DNA of 64,000 bases from Inonotus obliquus (GCA_032164295.1 JAJHTX010000007.1:124001-188000), one strand, 5' to 3'; positions 11,335 to 24,357 are shown, counted from the first letter of the stretch. Numbers and translations: made by a program. The notes: generated by a model from the letters alone, not told the origin.

Positions 11335-13019
11335 TTAAGCATTTTCCGCGCTTCCACCACTCTCCGTCCCACTTTCCCTGAACGTTGATCAGATATTCTG
11401 CGTATTAGAGATGCAAATCAAGGACGTACCTTTGCGGGTTGGCAGGCTCGGCGAAATCCATCTCGCTTATCGTACTCGATGGACTTCTGTAGCTCGTTCC
11501 CTCGTTCTCTCCTCGTTCTCCAGCCTCCTTTAGGTTGAACAACATTCGACTCCCGAGAACGCAGAGAAATGAAGAACTTGCAAGGTTGGCCAGCACACTA
11601 TACAGGAAGAGGTTCGTAACTAGCACTCTGAACTGTAGAATGCCAAACACAGAGCAGGCGATGACGCTTTGGAGTACCTTATTAGATGATGAGCGTGGCA
11701 ATAAGGAGGCGTACGTACAGCGCATAGTACATCACTTGGTCCTGTATGAGAACCTTCACAAGCGTGAATCCCTTGAACCCAAAGGACATCCTCCAGTACT
11801 CTGCAGCCTTGTAAAGTGCGAGCACCATGAGAATCATTCCGTACACAAGTGGGATCAACCTAAATCGAGATAAGTGTTTGCTCATGTTACGTGCCCTGGA
11901 TTGCTCACCAGTCGACCATTCCAAGCTGCCACGGAGGTATGTTATCGATACCACAGAATTTCATATTTGCGATCCCACCAACTGCAACTGAAAGCAAGGT
12001 TAGATATTCTATACAACCTACACGCGGGACATACCGTGCTCCTGTATATCCAAGTAGACAATCAATCCTAGTTTAGATGCGGCTTCCAACACCAGCAACG
12101 TTTTCAAGAATAGGGCCAACGTCCTATCTGTTCTGTGTAAGCATGGCACATCGCAATCAACTGTATCCCACCTTGCGAGTACAGCGCAAGTACACGAATC
12201 ATTAGGATGTCTATTCGGAGTGTGAGTATGAGCAAGAGAAATGGGCCTTGAAATGCTTACAGTCGATTGAAATGATGGTTATCCAGTCTAGTAAACGGTG
12301 AGCCATGAGTTTCCGAACGTGTAGTGAGTACTCACTAGCGATAATGAAAGTCCATTGCGCAAAGTGACCTGAATCGTGTCATTCTTCTCATTTCTGAACT
12401 GTTGAGTTTTGACGACATACACCTAGTCCGGGGTTGGTCAGAGGTCAAACAAGTTTCCACGATCAAACTCACAAGGGAAGTGATGCAGAAAACGAGTCCC
12501 CTTGCATGTTCCTATTTAGTCTTCCCGCAGTGATCAGCAAATCAACCGACTTACAAAAGAGTCTGGAAATAGCACCGAAGATTCCGATGTAGCGGTTCTG
12601 ATATGTTCTTCATTACCATTTCTTATTTACAAAGATCAATACTTGCCATAAAATACACAAAGTCGACGGGTCTCCTCGGAATTTTCTATATCAGCACAAT
12701 AGTCAGCGTGCCTCTCGAACAATGGCAGAAAATTGGTAGAAGAACCCAGAAGTACTTTGCCTATATCGTCAGATAGTCAGCAATTTACGATCCAAAAAAG
12801 AGAAGAGAAGATTTTGATACCTCTTTATCCAACGTAATGACTTTCGCAACTGTCAGTATTTTTATTTGGTAATCACTGGGGTACATGCTCACGCGTATTA
12901 TAGGCAATGACGCTAAGGATGGCTACATCAAAGTACGAGCCTATTAAAACTTCCCTCACAAATGAAGGGAGTTGACTGGGATCAATAGGCTCGACATCGG
13001 ATCTAGTAGCAAGGGTCAT
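11335..13019 (-). CDS. DUF6533 membrane protein, copy D (apparently intact)
   Basis: The start is the ATG at 13017-13019 (MTLATRSDVEPIDPSQLPSF). All exons are present in phase: AKVITLDKE, AKYFW, KIPRRPVDFVYFM, NRYIGIFGAISRLF, WDSFSASLPL, CHFAQWTFIIAS, LMIRVLALYSQ, DRTLALFLKTLLVLEAASK, the PPWQLGMVDW exon, LIPLVYGMILMVLALYKAAE, CSVFGILQFRVLVTNLF and LGSRMLFNLKEAGERGEN, ending at a TAA at 11335-11337. The family YD motif at the end of the first helix has become YN, a substitution at the most conserved position. Intron 4 has a GC donor. It is probably expressed, but YN may affect function. Confidence 0.7.
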
Positions 13020-13884
13020 TTGTGAAGCAGAGTATGCAGAAAAACCGAGCTTCGGTTATGGGGATGTAAAGGTTTGAGATTGCCACAAGGGGCATGTCGT
13101 TTATATTCCCGGGTCATGGTCCCTGTGCTCTCCATCTGGCCTCGCTGTGCATTCGAGCACCGTGATCTCATCTTTGTGTTATTTCAGTTTAGAACACTTT
13201 CAAAGTCCGTCTATAGGCTAGTCAGCGACAGTCGAGATGAAGAGGCTGGTACGACGAGTGCCACCCGGAGACATCAGAGTGACGAGCAAGAACCACAATT
13301 TCAAGATCGTAAGCTTGGCGACTTCGTAGATGCAAACGATCAATAGTTTCCACCAGAAACGTTGCCAATGGAATCACCATCATTGTACATACTACAAAAC
13401 AGAAACTCTTTACCGGAAGAATCTGTGGAAGTAAGATGAGACGGCACACGCGATAAAACAGAACAACATCACCTCACCTTTCATGGGGCGCTCGACGAAT
13501 AGTACATTAACTGGAGCAGAAGGTTCTGTTCACCGAGATACGAGCGGAGTGGAAGGTAACGACCCGGGTCGTTCATCAATCATTCAATCCAACAACGTTA
13601 CAGTGACCCATCACGTGTGCATTTACACCAACGTGACGGTCACGAAGTACTCTTCCCATCAATTGTTTTATGAACGCAAGTCTCTTGCGCACTGATGGCT
13701 CGTCGACATTTGCTCCTGGCATCACATCGATTGCAAGTGTAACAGCACTCGATTTCTACAGTACATGTTCTAGTCGGTATGTCACAGATCTGCCATGCCC
13801 CCGTTACTCGTATGATGCTTTTTCATTTCGCGAAGCTACCCATTTCTGCCTCACCCTTCGCCAATACTGAAAGTTTGCATCTGA

Positions 13885-15815
13885 CCTTCGAAGCGAAGCT
13901 ATGGAATTTGGAATGACTCTTCCATCTCACGTAGCTATCGCGGCCTCACTCTGCGCTCCATCTCACAGGTACCGTTTGTAGATATCAGCGTAGTGTTCCT
14001 TGCCCTGTACGTGTACAACCATCCAACCATCATAACAAAACCCTTCAACGCGCTATCACTCTCTCCGACAATCCAGCCCACTCGTTCCATACATTCGAGA
14101 CCTCGGCGCTCTCGAAGCTACTGTGTTCCCCGACGACTGATTCGCCAACGCCCGCGGTGCGATGTCAACATCGACCAAACTCAGCTCCTTTCCAAGGAAG
14201 CATGGTCCGCAGCGAGATCCCGACGTGCTACGTCTTGCGTACTTGGGGCTAGAGAAGGCGAAAGAAAGCTGGAATAATCCGTTTATCGATGTGGTCGACC
14301 CAGAGATAGGGTTGCCGAAGTCCGGTCCTTGTCCAGTCCAGTCACTTTTGCCTGGACCTCGAACCGGACCGGACCACTTTCCAGCTCTTTGTATGGACCA
14401 GGACTGGACGGCTGGCGGACCACACTTGGACTGGACATTTGGTTCGGTCCAGGTCCGACCCTGGTCCGGACCTGGACCAGATGTATTTTTGTTAATTCCA
14501 TTATTCTGTGAATATTTGGTTTACCATGCACACTGTCGAAGTTTTAGCAACCTCACTAACCAAGTGCGTTCGATTTCGTGAGTCACAAAGGCTGTCGCGC
14601 ACGGAACTTGTCCAAGGTTGTCGACGTAGAGGTGCAGGGTGAAATGTTAGGAAACCGTGAACAGTATGGTTGCCCAACTTTCGTCACTTGCAAACGAAGT
14701 TATCTGGGTGTCGATCGAAGTCGTTATTGCAGGTAGACTCGGTGGACAAGCACTTGTTCCTGACGTGAAAGGGGTGTGGAAGGTTGGTTATAGGTCCGAC
14801 TGTAACAATGAGTCATAGCGACACAAAGGCATCAGAACCATGCAAAGCTACAATGCATGAATGGGAAAACGAACTTTACAAAGTTGTGCCATAACACTTC
14901 CGTTGGGTCCTCGAGGACACGCACGTGAACGCTAACATCTACCGTCTCATCTTCGATCGTGGGATGGCTGTAACCCTATTGAATAGTAAACAGCTTCCTC
15001 AACTCGCTGAAACGTGTAAAACCCCAATCGCACTCATCAGCAATGAAATGATGGTGCGCATCTAGGGATAATTCTGATATTGGTCGTGCCCCAACATGCG
15101 AAAAGCTATGACTATTTGGATGAGGGGAAGTGCAAGACGCACGAGAAACGGTGTAGATGGTGGGATTCGAGATGACAAGAGCGAGCTGAGCGTATGCATG
15201 CCATCCCTCTGGTGCTCTCTTTAGATCGGCAAAGTACAGATACACGGATACGGTATCGTTCGGTGGCGCGTTTGAATTACCGAAGGGATATAAAAGTGTA
15301 TGCCTAGTAAGACGTCCAAAGATGAATGGTAAATCGTTATCACGGTGAAAGGTAAGGACGTACCAACGATGTCCCCCACCTCAAACTCCGGACTGATAAT
15401 CTTCTTCTTCTTTAATTTCCTCCGATTTGCCAGCCTCCAGATGGTAAACGGTGAACGACGTTATTGCGTACCTGCCAAACCGGTCCAGTCCAGGTCCGGA
15501 CTGGTTCACCCCGGTCCGGAAAAACAGAAGGGAGCCGGACCAAGGACCGAACCAACCTGGACCTCAGCTGAACCGGACCTGAACTGGACTGGACTGTTGG
15601 TTCGGTCCGTGTCCGGACTGCGGTCCACACGGTCCAGGACCGGACTTCGGCAACCCTACCCAGAGATGTAGATACGCCCGATTGTACGGAAGAGGCGTGG
15701 ATGGCTGGTTGGATAGAGATCCTCAAGGAGATCACAGAGAGTGGACGATTCATACAGGGATTCTCCCTCATGTTCGACAGCCGATACGAGTCCATTTGAA
15801 CTGATTTCTACCGTG
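13885..15815 (-). pseudogene. GST relic 4, split by a hAT-type element
   Basis: The two parts are 13885-14306 and 15667-15815. The low-coordinate part keeps the last exon and pieces of the C-terminal domain; the high-coordinate part keeps the start of exon 3 (reading RLSNMRENPCMNRPLSVIS and similar shifted fragments). Between them lies a complete transposable element with a target-site duplication, so the relic can be joined exactly across the insertion site. It was already frameshifted elsewhere, so the insertion probably hit a pseudogene. Confidence 0.7.
14307..15658. mobile_element. Non-autonomous hAT-type DNA transposon
   Basis: The element is 1352 bp with perfect 22-bp terminal inverted repeats beginning TAGGGTTGCCGAAGTCC. 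It is flanked by the 8-bp direct repeat CCCAGAGA (14299-14306 and 15659-15666). An 8-bp target duplication and TAGGG-type ends are the hAT superfamily signature. The outer ~180 bp on each side is packed with GGTCC/GGACC motifs in both orientations, as in hAT subterminal transposase-binding regions. The interior has no recognisable transposase; the longest frame (89 codons at 14976-15245, minus) matches nothing I know. Identical end repeats and duplication suggest a fairly young insertion. Confidence 0.9.
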
Positions 15816-16946
15816 TGTCAGCCAGGATAAGAGATGGATATGGCAAGATACATGTGTTTGTAGAGTCGATGTTGTGATTTTTCGTTTGGAAAGCACAACT
15901 TGGGCGACTGATGTACCACACCTCCATATCCCAATACCCGTCTTACAATGTAGCGTGTTTGTCCGGTGATTCCCTCAACGGCGCGGTATTCGAAATGGTA
16001 TTTAGTCCGGTTTAGAATGACATTCGTCAGCGACTTATCCAGCGGAGAATGCAGTGATGTACGGAGTTCTGGGGACGGGAGCTATTCGACAACACCACTG
16101 ATGGCTCCTTATATCATACAGTCCCGCAACGGGTTTAGATGTACCCTGGACTCGTGATGTTCCTCTGGTCCCAAACTTTGTTCTGGTTCTCCGGCGCACG
16201 GTAGCTGACATCACTGACCGTAACATCGGCTCACAGACTTACAAGTCACTAGTGGCCCCGGAGCTTACTCTTTTCGCCTGCTACCACATTCTTGGTCTCT
16301 GGGGAGATCGAGATACCTAAGCTCTGACAGTGTCACGGAGGATGAGGAAAACCCATATAAGCTCAGTGAGAGACGAGTGATTATTCAGGTTGGCTAATTT
16401 CTCTCTAATTCTATCTATTCGGGGACCCGAACGGGTCCCCGTATCCAGTCGTGAGAGTCTCGACTCGGGGTCGCTGTGGTAAGATTGAGGCTGAGTCACA
16501 ACTTGAAGTAGCTTCTCATGTAGGTCCAAAGCGACGTAGTTTAGTATAGTTGATTGCGGTGCCCATTTCATGAGGTATATAGACTATTTGTGCTGAATTT
16601 GTCAGAGAATCGCGAATGTCTGAACGACATCGCGGCAACGGGTAGCTGTCTGTCTCGCCCTTTGATGTCACGCTGTACGAAATTTCTCTCCATATATCTA
16701 CGAGGGACGATATTATGACGAAGCTGCATTCAGATTAAATAGACAAACCATGTGCACTAGAGATCCTGCTCAATATTAATGGCGACAAAGGGACGATATA
16801 CGAGACTGCAGTCAAAAATAGTCAAAAGGGAGATAGGAGGTTATCGAAACCTCGATAAATAGCTATTGGCGGTCAAGCAGGAGGCATTCGACGAGACGCG
16901 TGGATAAACAATGGCTCGGATATCCCTATCCAGTTGGCGAACATAG

Positions 16947-18628
16947 TTAAGCATTTTCCGCGCTTCCACCACTCTCCGTCCCACTTTCCCTAACCATTGA
17001 TCAGATATTCTGCGTATTGGAGATGCAATGAGAGAATGTACCTTTGCGGGTTGGCAGACTCGGCGAAATCCATCTCGCTCATCGTACTGGATGGGCTTCT
17101 GTAGCTCGTTCCCTCGTTCTGGCCTCGTTCTCCAGCCTCCTTCAGGTTGAACAACATTCGGCTCCCGAGAATGCAGAGAAATGAAGGGCTTGCAAGGCTG
17201 GCCAGCACACCGGACAGGAAGAGGTTCGAAATCACCAATCTGAACTGCAGAATGGCAAGCACAGAGCAGGCGATGACGCTTTGGAGTACCTTATTAGATG
17301 ATGAGCGTGGCAATGAAGAGGCTTACGTACAGAGCATAGTACATAATTTGGTCCTGTATCAGAACCTTCACAAGTGTGAACCCTTTGAATCCAAAGGACA
17401 TCCTCCAATACTCTGCAGCCTTGTAAAGTGCGAGCACCATGAGAATCATTCCGTACACCACTGGGACCAGCCTAAATCGAGATAAGTGTTTGCTCTTGTT
17501 ACGTGCCCTGGATTGCTCACCAGTCGACCATTCCAATTTGCCACGGAGGAATATTGTCGACACCGCAGAACTTCATAGTTGCGAACCCGCCAACTGCAAC
17601 TGAAAGCAAGGTAAGACATTCTGTGCAGCTTAAACGCGTAACATACCGTGCTCCTGTATATCCATGTAGATGATCAATCCTAGTTTAGATGCGGCTTCCA
17701 ACACCAGCAACGTTTTCAAGACAAGGGCCAACGTCCTATCTGTTCTGTGTAAGCATGGCGCATCGCAAGCAGCTGTATCCCACCTTGCGAGTACAGCGCA
17801 AGTACGCGAATCATTAGGACGTCTATTCGGAGTGTGAATATGAGCAAGAGAAAAGAGCCTTAAAATGCCTACAGTCGATTGAAATGATGGTTATCCAGTC
17901 TGATCAATGGTGAGCCATGGGTTTCCGAACGTGTAGTGAGTGCTCACTAGCGATATTGAAGGCCCATCGCGCAAAGTTACCTGAATTTCGTCATTCTTCT
18001 CACATCTGAGCTGATGAGGTTTGACACAATACACCTAGTCTGAGTTGATTAGCAGTCAAACAATATTCCACGAACTAACTCACAAGGGAAGTGTCGCGGA
18101 AAACGAGTCCCCTTGCATGTTCCGATTTAGTCTTACCGCAGTGACCAGTAAATCAGCCGACTTACAGTACAGTGAGGAAATAGCACCGATGATTCCGATG
18201 TAACGGTTCTGGTATGTTCTTTAGCAACATTTCGTATTCACAAAGGCTGATACTTACCACAAAATATACAAAATCGACGGGTCTCCTCGGAAGTTTCTGT
18301 ATCAGCACAACAGTCAGCGTGCCTCACGAACAATGACAGAAGATTGGTAGACGTACCCAAAATTATCTTGCCTAGATTATCAGGCAGTCAGCACTATACC
18401 ATCCAAAAACGAGCTTAGAAGGGTTTGATACCTCTTTGTCCAACGTAATGACTTTCTCGGCTGTCAGTATTTTGCTTGCGATTATTGTGTACCATGCTCA
18501 CGGGTATCATAAACCAGGACACTGAGAATGGCTACCTGGAAGTATTGATTTATAGTAGCTTCCCTCACAAAGATCGGGACTACACTGGGATCAAGGGGCT
18601 CAACACCGGATCTGGTGGCAAGAGTCAT
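16947..18628 (-). pseudogene. DUF6533 membrane protein, copy E (nonsense mutation)
   Basis: The start is the ATG at 18626-18628 (MTLATRSGVEPLDPSVVP) and the end a TAA at 16947-16949. The 15-nt exon that encodes ARYFW in the family reads gcaagataattttgg, i.e. TAA in place of TAC, truncating the protein at about residue 54. Otherwise exons are in phase (NRYIGIIGAISSLY, WDSFSATLPL, the PPWQIGMVDW exon, MILMVLALYKAAE). It differs from its left-array neighbours by a GT (gtaagt) donor after a VYFV-type exon 4, as in the right-array copies. The putative 2-nt exon also has a weakened donor (gtattg). Loss is probably recent. Confidence 0.75.
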
Positions 18629-19409
18629 CCGTGAAGCAAATATATGCAGTGAGAGTGAGCTCGGGTTGCGTGGGTCGAGATTTCAGATTATATAGTACAG
18701 GGTATTTGTATGTCACCCTTTCATATCTCCTGTACTCCGCATCTTGCTTCGATTTGCATTGTTTCAGATTGGAACATGCACGAACTCTGGCCGTTGTTCA
18801 GTCAGCGGATCGAGTCGAGATGAAGAGGCGAATGCAACGAGAGCCACCCGGAGACATCAGAATGACGGAGTATCATCTTTTCAATGTTATAGGCTTGGCG
18901 ACATCGTAGATGCAAACAACCAATGATTTCCACCAGAAAAGTTGGAATTGTCATCGTTGTACTACAAAACATAAGCTGTTTACCACAAGACTCCGGGGAG
19001 GTAAGGTGAGATGGCACGTGCGGTAATGCAGGGCGTTACTGTCTCGACTTGGTTGACCTGCTCAACGAATAGCACATTGACTGGAGCAGAAGGCCCTGTT
19101 CACCGAGATATGAGCGGAGTGGAAGGGTTCATCATTCGATCCCGCCAGCGCCAGTACTACATAGTTTACCGTGACCCATCACGTGTGCAATTACACCAAT
19201 GTGACGAAATCCCATCCTGTATGAACGTCCTGCGCACCGATAGTAGCTCGTCGATATTCGCTCCTGGCGTTGCATCGACTATAACTTGATTTCTGTATCA
19301 CACGTGCTAAACGGAATGTCACAGATTTGCCATGCACCCATCACTCGTGCGATACATCTTCAAGCTACGTTTCTGCCTCACACCTTCACCAGTGCTGCAA
19401 ATCACCTCT

Positions 19410-20290
19410 CTAGTTTGAAGAGAAGTCAGGGAGCGACACTTCCAGCTCTCGCAATCTTCGCGGCCTCACCTTGCACCTTGTCTCGCAGGTGCCATCCGTA
19501 GATCTTAGCGCAGTGTCCATTGTCCTGTGCGTGCCATTTAGGATAGTCCAACGACGCAATCGTCCTACCCACCCGTATAATACTCACGAGGCTCATTCTA
19601 ACTATACACGCCATCACGCTTCTCCAACAATCCAGCCCATTCATTCCATAGATTCGGGACCTCGATATTCTTGAACCCACGGTGCTCTTCAATGGTCGCG
19701 AACTGCCAACGTCAACTCATCACCACGAAATATGGCCCTGTGTTTCTCCACAAGCTGCCTCGGTCCATCATGCAAGTTCTGACGCGTTTCGTCCTGTTTC
19801 TCTTGCTCTCGTGTCTGGGGAAGGCGGAAGAAAGCTGGGACAATCCGTTCACTGATGTGATCGACCCAGATATGCACATACATCCGGATGTTGGCTCCAC
19901 AGGGAGGAGACGTGGAGAGCTGGCTGAGTAGAGATCTCGCAGAGGGTTAAGGACACGTGGAGGGCTATTCGACCACCAGGATGATATCTCTGGAATGATT
20001 TACAGCCGGGATGTCCACATAAGGTGAGTGACAGAGCGACTTTCTTGTAAACTCCCTTATGCTGATACGAAATACATTCCTGTTTTAGTGCGATCCGCGA
20101 ATCCTTCACGAACGGGTAGAACTGGACACACGATTTCCGCCAGCTTCAATGCGGGTATGACCTACCCATACCTGTAGAGGACGAGGACGTGGGGTCCTTG
20201 GTTCTCTGTAACTGCCTTTGCGGCTGCATCAGTTGTATGTGGGTGAATCGTTTCGTCGCATTGAAGTATTTCGTTTGTTTTCATGAGGAT
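19410..20290 (-). pseudogene. GST relic 5 (all exons traceable)
   Basis: The most complete relic. Exon 1 (about 20180-20270) aligns to the intact gene at DNA level but is frameshifted. Exon 2 reads FYPFVKDSRIALKQECISY against FCPFVQRTWIALEEKGIPY. Exon 3 contains GGRIALHVSLTLCEIS and, in another frame, LVEKHRAIFRGDELTLAV. The last exon gives RYLRDKVQGEAAKIARAGSV (about 19440-19500). The catalytic Cys is Tyr, as in relic 1, so this change predates at least one duplication of the unit. Confidence 0.8.
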
Positions 20291-21047
20291 GATAAAATGA
20301 GTAAGTTTGTGATCACTGTCGTTGGATTGCTACGTGTACGTGTAATATTAATTATAGAGGTATTTGACCATGACAGGGTAACGAGTTCTCAAATGGCCTC
20401 GTTGCAGGCTTGTCGACCCAACAAGTCACGCCGAGACGCAAGCAGAAAAAAAAAGAGAAGGCACGTTTATGAAATGGGGTACAAGAAGATTTCTGTCGGA
20501 TGGAGCAAGATCTGCACGTAGATTGAGGCGGAAATATGGAGAACGTTTGGTGCGGCGCGTGAAACTATATACTGACTGATATGCGGAATTTCGACCCTAA
20601 CCAATCTGTCCATTTGTTTATAGTCCTGGTGGACGAGAAAGAGTGCCGCAGTGGTGGCAGTTGCACATTGTGACCTTTGGGGTTTTAGCGAGGTTCAGAG
20701 TTAACGATACATGAATCATGATAGCTGGTCAGTGCAATTCTGGCGCCGCCTGCCGTTGAGAGTCACGCCGTCCAATTGCTTGCACTGCAACCTATGCATG
20801 AAGCAACGAAGATCCTTCATTCGAACAAGAAAGAGCAAGTTCAGTGGCATAAATATCTTGACACTAGCAACTCCGGTTAACAGGGCGAAGTGCAACACAC
20901 GCAACATAATCGACAACATTAGTTTAGAGCACGAGACTGCGGTCAGGAAAAACAAAAGACAAAGACGAGAAACAAGGATACCTCGATGAATAGAGTATCT
21001 TTACTCGAGCAGGAAGCTGGGATATTCTTATCCAGCGCGGAATACAC
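20291..21047. other. Spacer between GST relic 5 and DUF6533 copy F
   Basis: No gene is supported. A segment around 20420-20700 recurs at about 23720-23990 and, with its CCACTGCGG-containing part, on the plus strand near 56560, so it is older repeat-unit flank. Short frames here are not conserved between occurrences. Confidence 0.45.
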
Positions 21048-22714
21048 TTATGCGGTTCCCCCACTTTCCCTAAACATTGATCAGATATTCTGCATATTAG
21101 AGATGCAAAGTGAGACTGTACCTTTGCGGGTTGGCAGGCTCGGCGAAACCCATCTCGCTTATAGTACACGATGGACTTCTGTAGCTCGTTCCCTCGTTCT
21201 GGCCTCGTTCTCCAGCTTCCTTCAGGTTGAACAACATTCTACTCCCGAGAATGCAGAGAATTAAAGGGTTTCCGAGGCTGGCCAGCACATCCGACAGGAA
21301 GAGGTTCGAAACCGCCAATCTGAACTGCATAATGGCAAGCACAGAGAAGGCGATGACGCTTTGGAGTACCTTACCCATCAGTTGATTATCTGAGCGATAA
21401 GAGGCATACGTACAGTGCATAGTACATCACTTGGTCCTGTATAAGAACCTTCACAAGCGTGAACCCCTTGAATCCAAAGGACATCCTCCAATACTCTGTG
21501 GCCTTGTACAGTGCGAGAACCATGAGAATCAATCCGTACGCCAGTGGAATCAGCCTAAATCGATATAAGTTCTTGCTCATGTCAGTAGCTCTGGATTGCT
21601 CACCAGTCGACCACCGCAAGCTGCCATGGAGGAATGATATCAACAAGACAGAATGTCATAGTTGCGATCCCGCCAACTGCAACTGAAAGCAAGGTAAGAT
21701 ACCCTTTCAAATCAAATAGTCATATAATATACTGTGTTGTTGTGCGGTCAAGTAAATCATCAATCCCAGTTTGGATGCAGCTTCAGACACAAGCATCGTT
21801 TTCAAGAAAATGGTCAACTTCCTATCTGTTCCGTGTAAATATGGTGAATTGCAAGCAACTGTATCCCACCTTGCGAGTACAGCGCAAGCACTCGAATCAT
21901 TAGGATGTCTATTCAGAGTGTGATTATGAGCAAGAGAAGAGGGCATTGATATACTTACAGTCGATCGAAATGATGGTTATCCAGTCTGATCAACGGTGAG
22001 CCATGGGTTTCCGAGCGTGTAGTGAGTGCTCACTAGCGATATTGAAGGCCCATTGCGCAAAGTTACCTGAATCGTGTCATTCTCATATGCGAAATGATGC
22101 GGTTTGACAACATACACCTAGTCTGAAGTTGGTCAGAGGTCAAGCACTTTCCACAATCAAACTCACAAGGGAAGTGATGCGGACAATGATCCCCCTTGCG
22201 TGTTGCATTTTAGTCTTACGGCAGTGAGTAAATCAAACGAACGACTTACAATAGAGGAAGGAAACAGCACCGAAGATTCCGATGTAGCGATTCTGGTATG
22301 TTCTTTTCACCATTTTGTAATCACAAAGGCTAATATGTACTTGCCATAAAATACACAAAATCGACAGGTCTCCTCGGAAGTTTCTAAATCAGCACAACAG
22401 TCAGTGTGCTTCTCGAACAATGACAGAAGATTGGTAGGTGTACCCAGAAGTATCTTGCCTGGATCGTCAGACAGTCAGCACTATATGATCCAAAAAAGAA
22501 CTGAGAAGAGTCTGATACCTCTTTATCCAACGTAATGACTTCCACAGCTGTCAGTATTGGTTTGCGATTGTTGAGTATCATACTCACGGGTATCATATAC
22601 CAGGACACTGAGAATGACTACTTCGAAGTATTGACCTACAATAACTTCCCTCACAATGATCGGGAGTAGATTGGGGGGAAGAACCTCGACATCGGATCTG
22701 GTAGCAAGGGCCAT
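21048..22714 (-). CDS. DUF6533 membrane protein, copy F (apparently intact)
   Basis: The start is the ATG at 22712-22714 (MALATRSDVEVLPPNLLP). Exons in phase include AVEVITLDKE, ARYFW, KLPRRPVDFVYFM, NRYIGIFGAVSFLY, WGSLSASLPL, C-NFAQW, LMIRVLALYSQ, DRKLTIFLKTMLVSEAASK, TFCLVDIIPPWQLAVVDW, LIPLAYGLILMVLALYKATE, FSVLAIMQFRLAVSNLF and LGSRMLFNLKEAGERGQN. The acidic/serine tail exon is shorter than in other copies (ESGGTA, then TAA at 21048-21050) because the 3' flank was replaced. Intron 4 has a GC donor. No frameshift or stop was seen. Confidence 0.7.
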
Positions 22715-23589
22715 CCGTGAAGCAAAAGTTGCAGTAAGAGTGAGCTGGGGTTGCGGGGACGAGTTTTCAGACTATGTGATACACGGTTTTTGTATTCCAC
22801 ACTTTCATATCTCCCGTACTCCACAACTTGCTTCGCTTTGCATCTGCCGATGGCAGCCGAGTATCAGCGTTTCATCCGGCCACTGGATTGAATTGGAAGC
22901 ATCTTCGAGGGAACCTGATGCATAGTTGAAAGTAAGATTGATTCGATGTCAATGCAATGGATTCGACGAGTGCCATCCGGGGAGAATAGACGGCGAGCAA
23001 GGATAGTTTATTTAAGGTAAGACCCGACTTCGATATTCGTGAGACTCATGTATGAAGTGGGAGCGAGCTTATGAGAAATTGAGAAGAACTTAGTATAATG
23101 GATACGGTACTTATGCGATCAGCAAATACTTCCTGGACATCGCACCGTGCCTCGCTTTGCATTTGTGGATGACACCCGAGCACCGGCATTTCATCTGCCC
23201 TCTGGATCAGATTGGAGTATCTTCGAAGCCTGCCTGATGCATAATTAGCATTACGATTGATCCGATGAGTGTGAACAAAGTGCAAGCACGGTTCACTGAT
23301 TCAAGAAGAGGTCTTTGGTATTCGAACTTTGAAGCTTCGGGAATACAAACGGTCAATATATTTCACCAGCAGACAGTTGATATCGCCGCAGTAATACCGG
23401 CGGGGACCTTGTTCTGCAGACACCCTTCAACTATAACCCGGAGAAGCAGGACGATGTGGAACAATATCATCTCGGCTTGCTTCAGCTATCCAGCGAGTGG
23501 GAAAGCAGGAGTCGCTTCTCACCAGAGCGGAAGGAAGAAAGGAAAGGCACACGACTCTTCTGATCCTATCGCGTGTATATTTATGCGAA

Positions 23590-23710
23590 CCTTAGGCTTA
23601 GGTAATGACCTGTTTCGCAGCCTGTGCCTCGTTTCGCAGATCTACTCCGAATATCTTAGTGTCCTAAGTGCCATTTAGTCAATCCAACCATTCAATCACC
23701 TTAGCTCCTC
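23590..23710 (-). pseudogene. GST relic 6 (last-exon remnant)
   Basis: About 120 bp resembles the last GST exon and its upstream intron, by alignment with 19450-19560. The rest of this unit's GST is missing and the surrounding 22.9-24.3 kb holds no other recognisable gene. This explains why the spacing between copies F and G (3.3 kb) is shorter than in other units. Confidence 0.5.
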
Positions 23711-24357
23711 TGAATAAGACTTCTGCTCAAGCCGAGACGCACGCAGAAAGAAAGCGTGGAGGCACGTTTTATGAAATGAAGTACAAGAGGATTTTTAAAG
23801 CACATTCTATATATATAGTATGGACGAAACACTTGGAAATGATTTGGTGCGGTACATCAAGTTCTACATGCGGTGCCCCAGTCCTAACCATCCTGACCTT
23901 TTCCTCGTAGTATCAGTGCAAATCCGAGAGCAAGAGCAAGTACCGCAGTGGTGGCAGTCGCACTCTGTAACGATTCGAGGACCGCGTGTTTCAGAGTCCA
24001 CGGTACATGATAGCCGATCGACGCACGTCGCCCGTCGCTAAGAGTCATGCCGTACAATAGTTTACGATACAATCTATGCGGGACGCAACGAAGTAAACTG
24101 CATTCAAAGAAAACAGACCAAATTCAATGACATAAATATTTCGACACTAGCAATCCCAACCAACACGAGCGAAGTACAACATACGCAACATAATCGACAA
24201 TATTATTCTAAAGCAGGAGACTCCGGTCAAGAGAAAAAGCGAAGGCGAGGAACAAGGATGCCTCGATAAATAGGGTATTGATACTCAACCAGGATTATTC
24301 GACGCGACGCGTGGATAAACAACGGCTGGGATATTCATAACCAGTTGGCGAACGTCG

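Noticed and set aside
14976..15245. 89-codon frame inside the hAT element as a transposase fragment
   Set aside because: No DDE, zinc-BED or dimerisation motif is visible, so the element is called non-autonomous.
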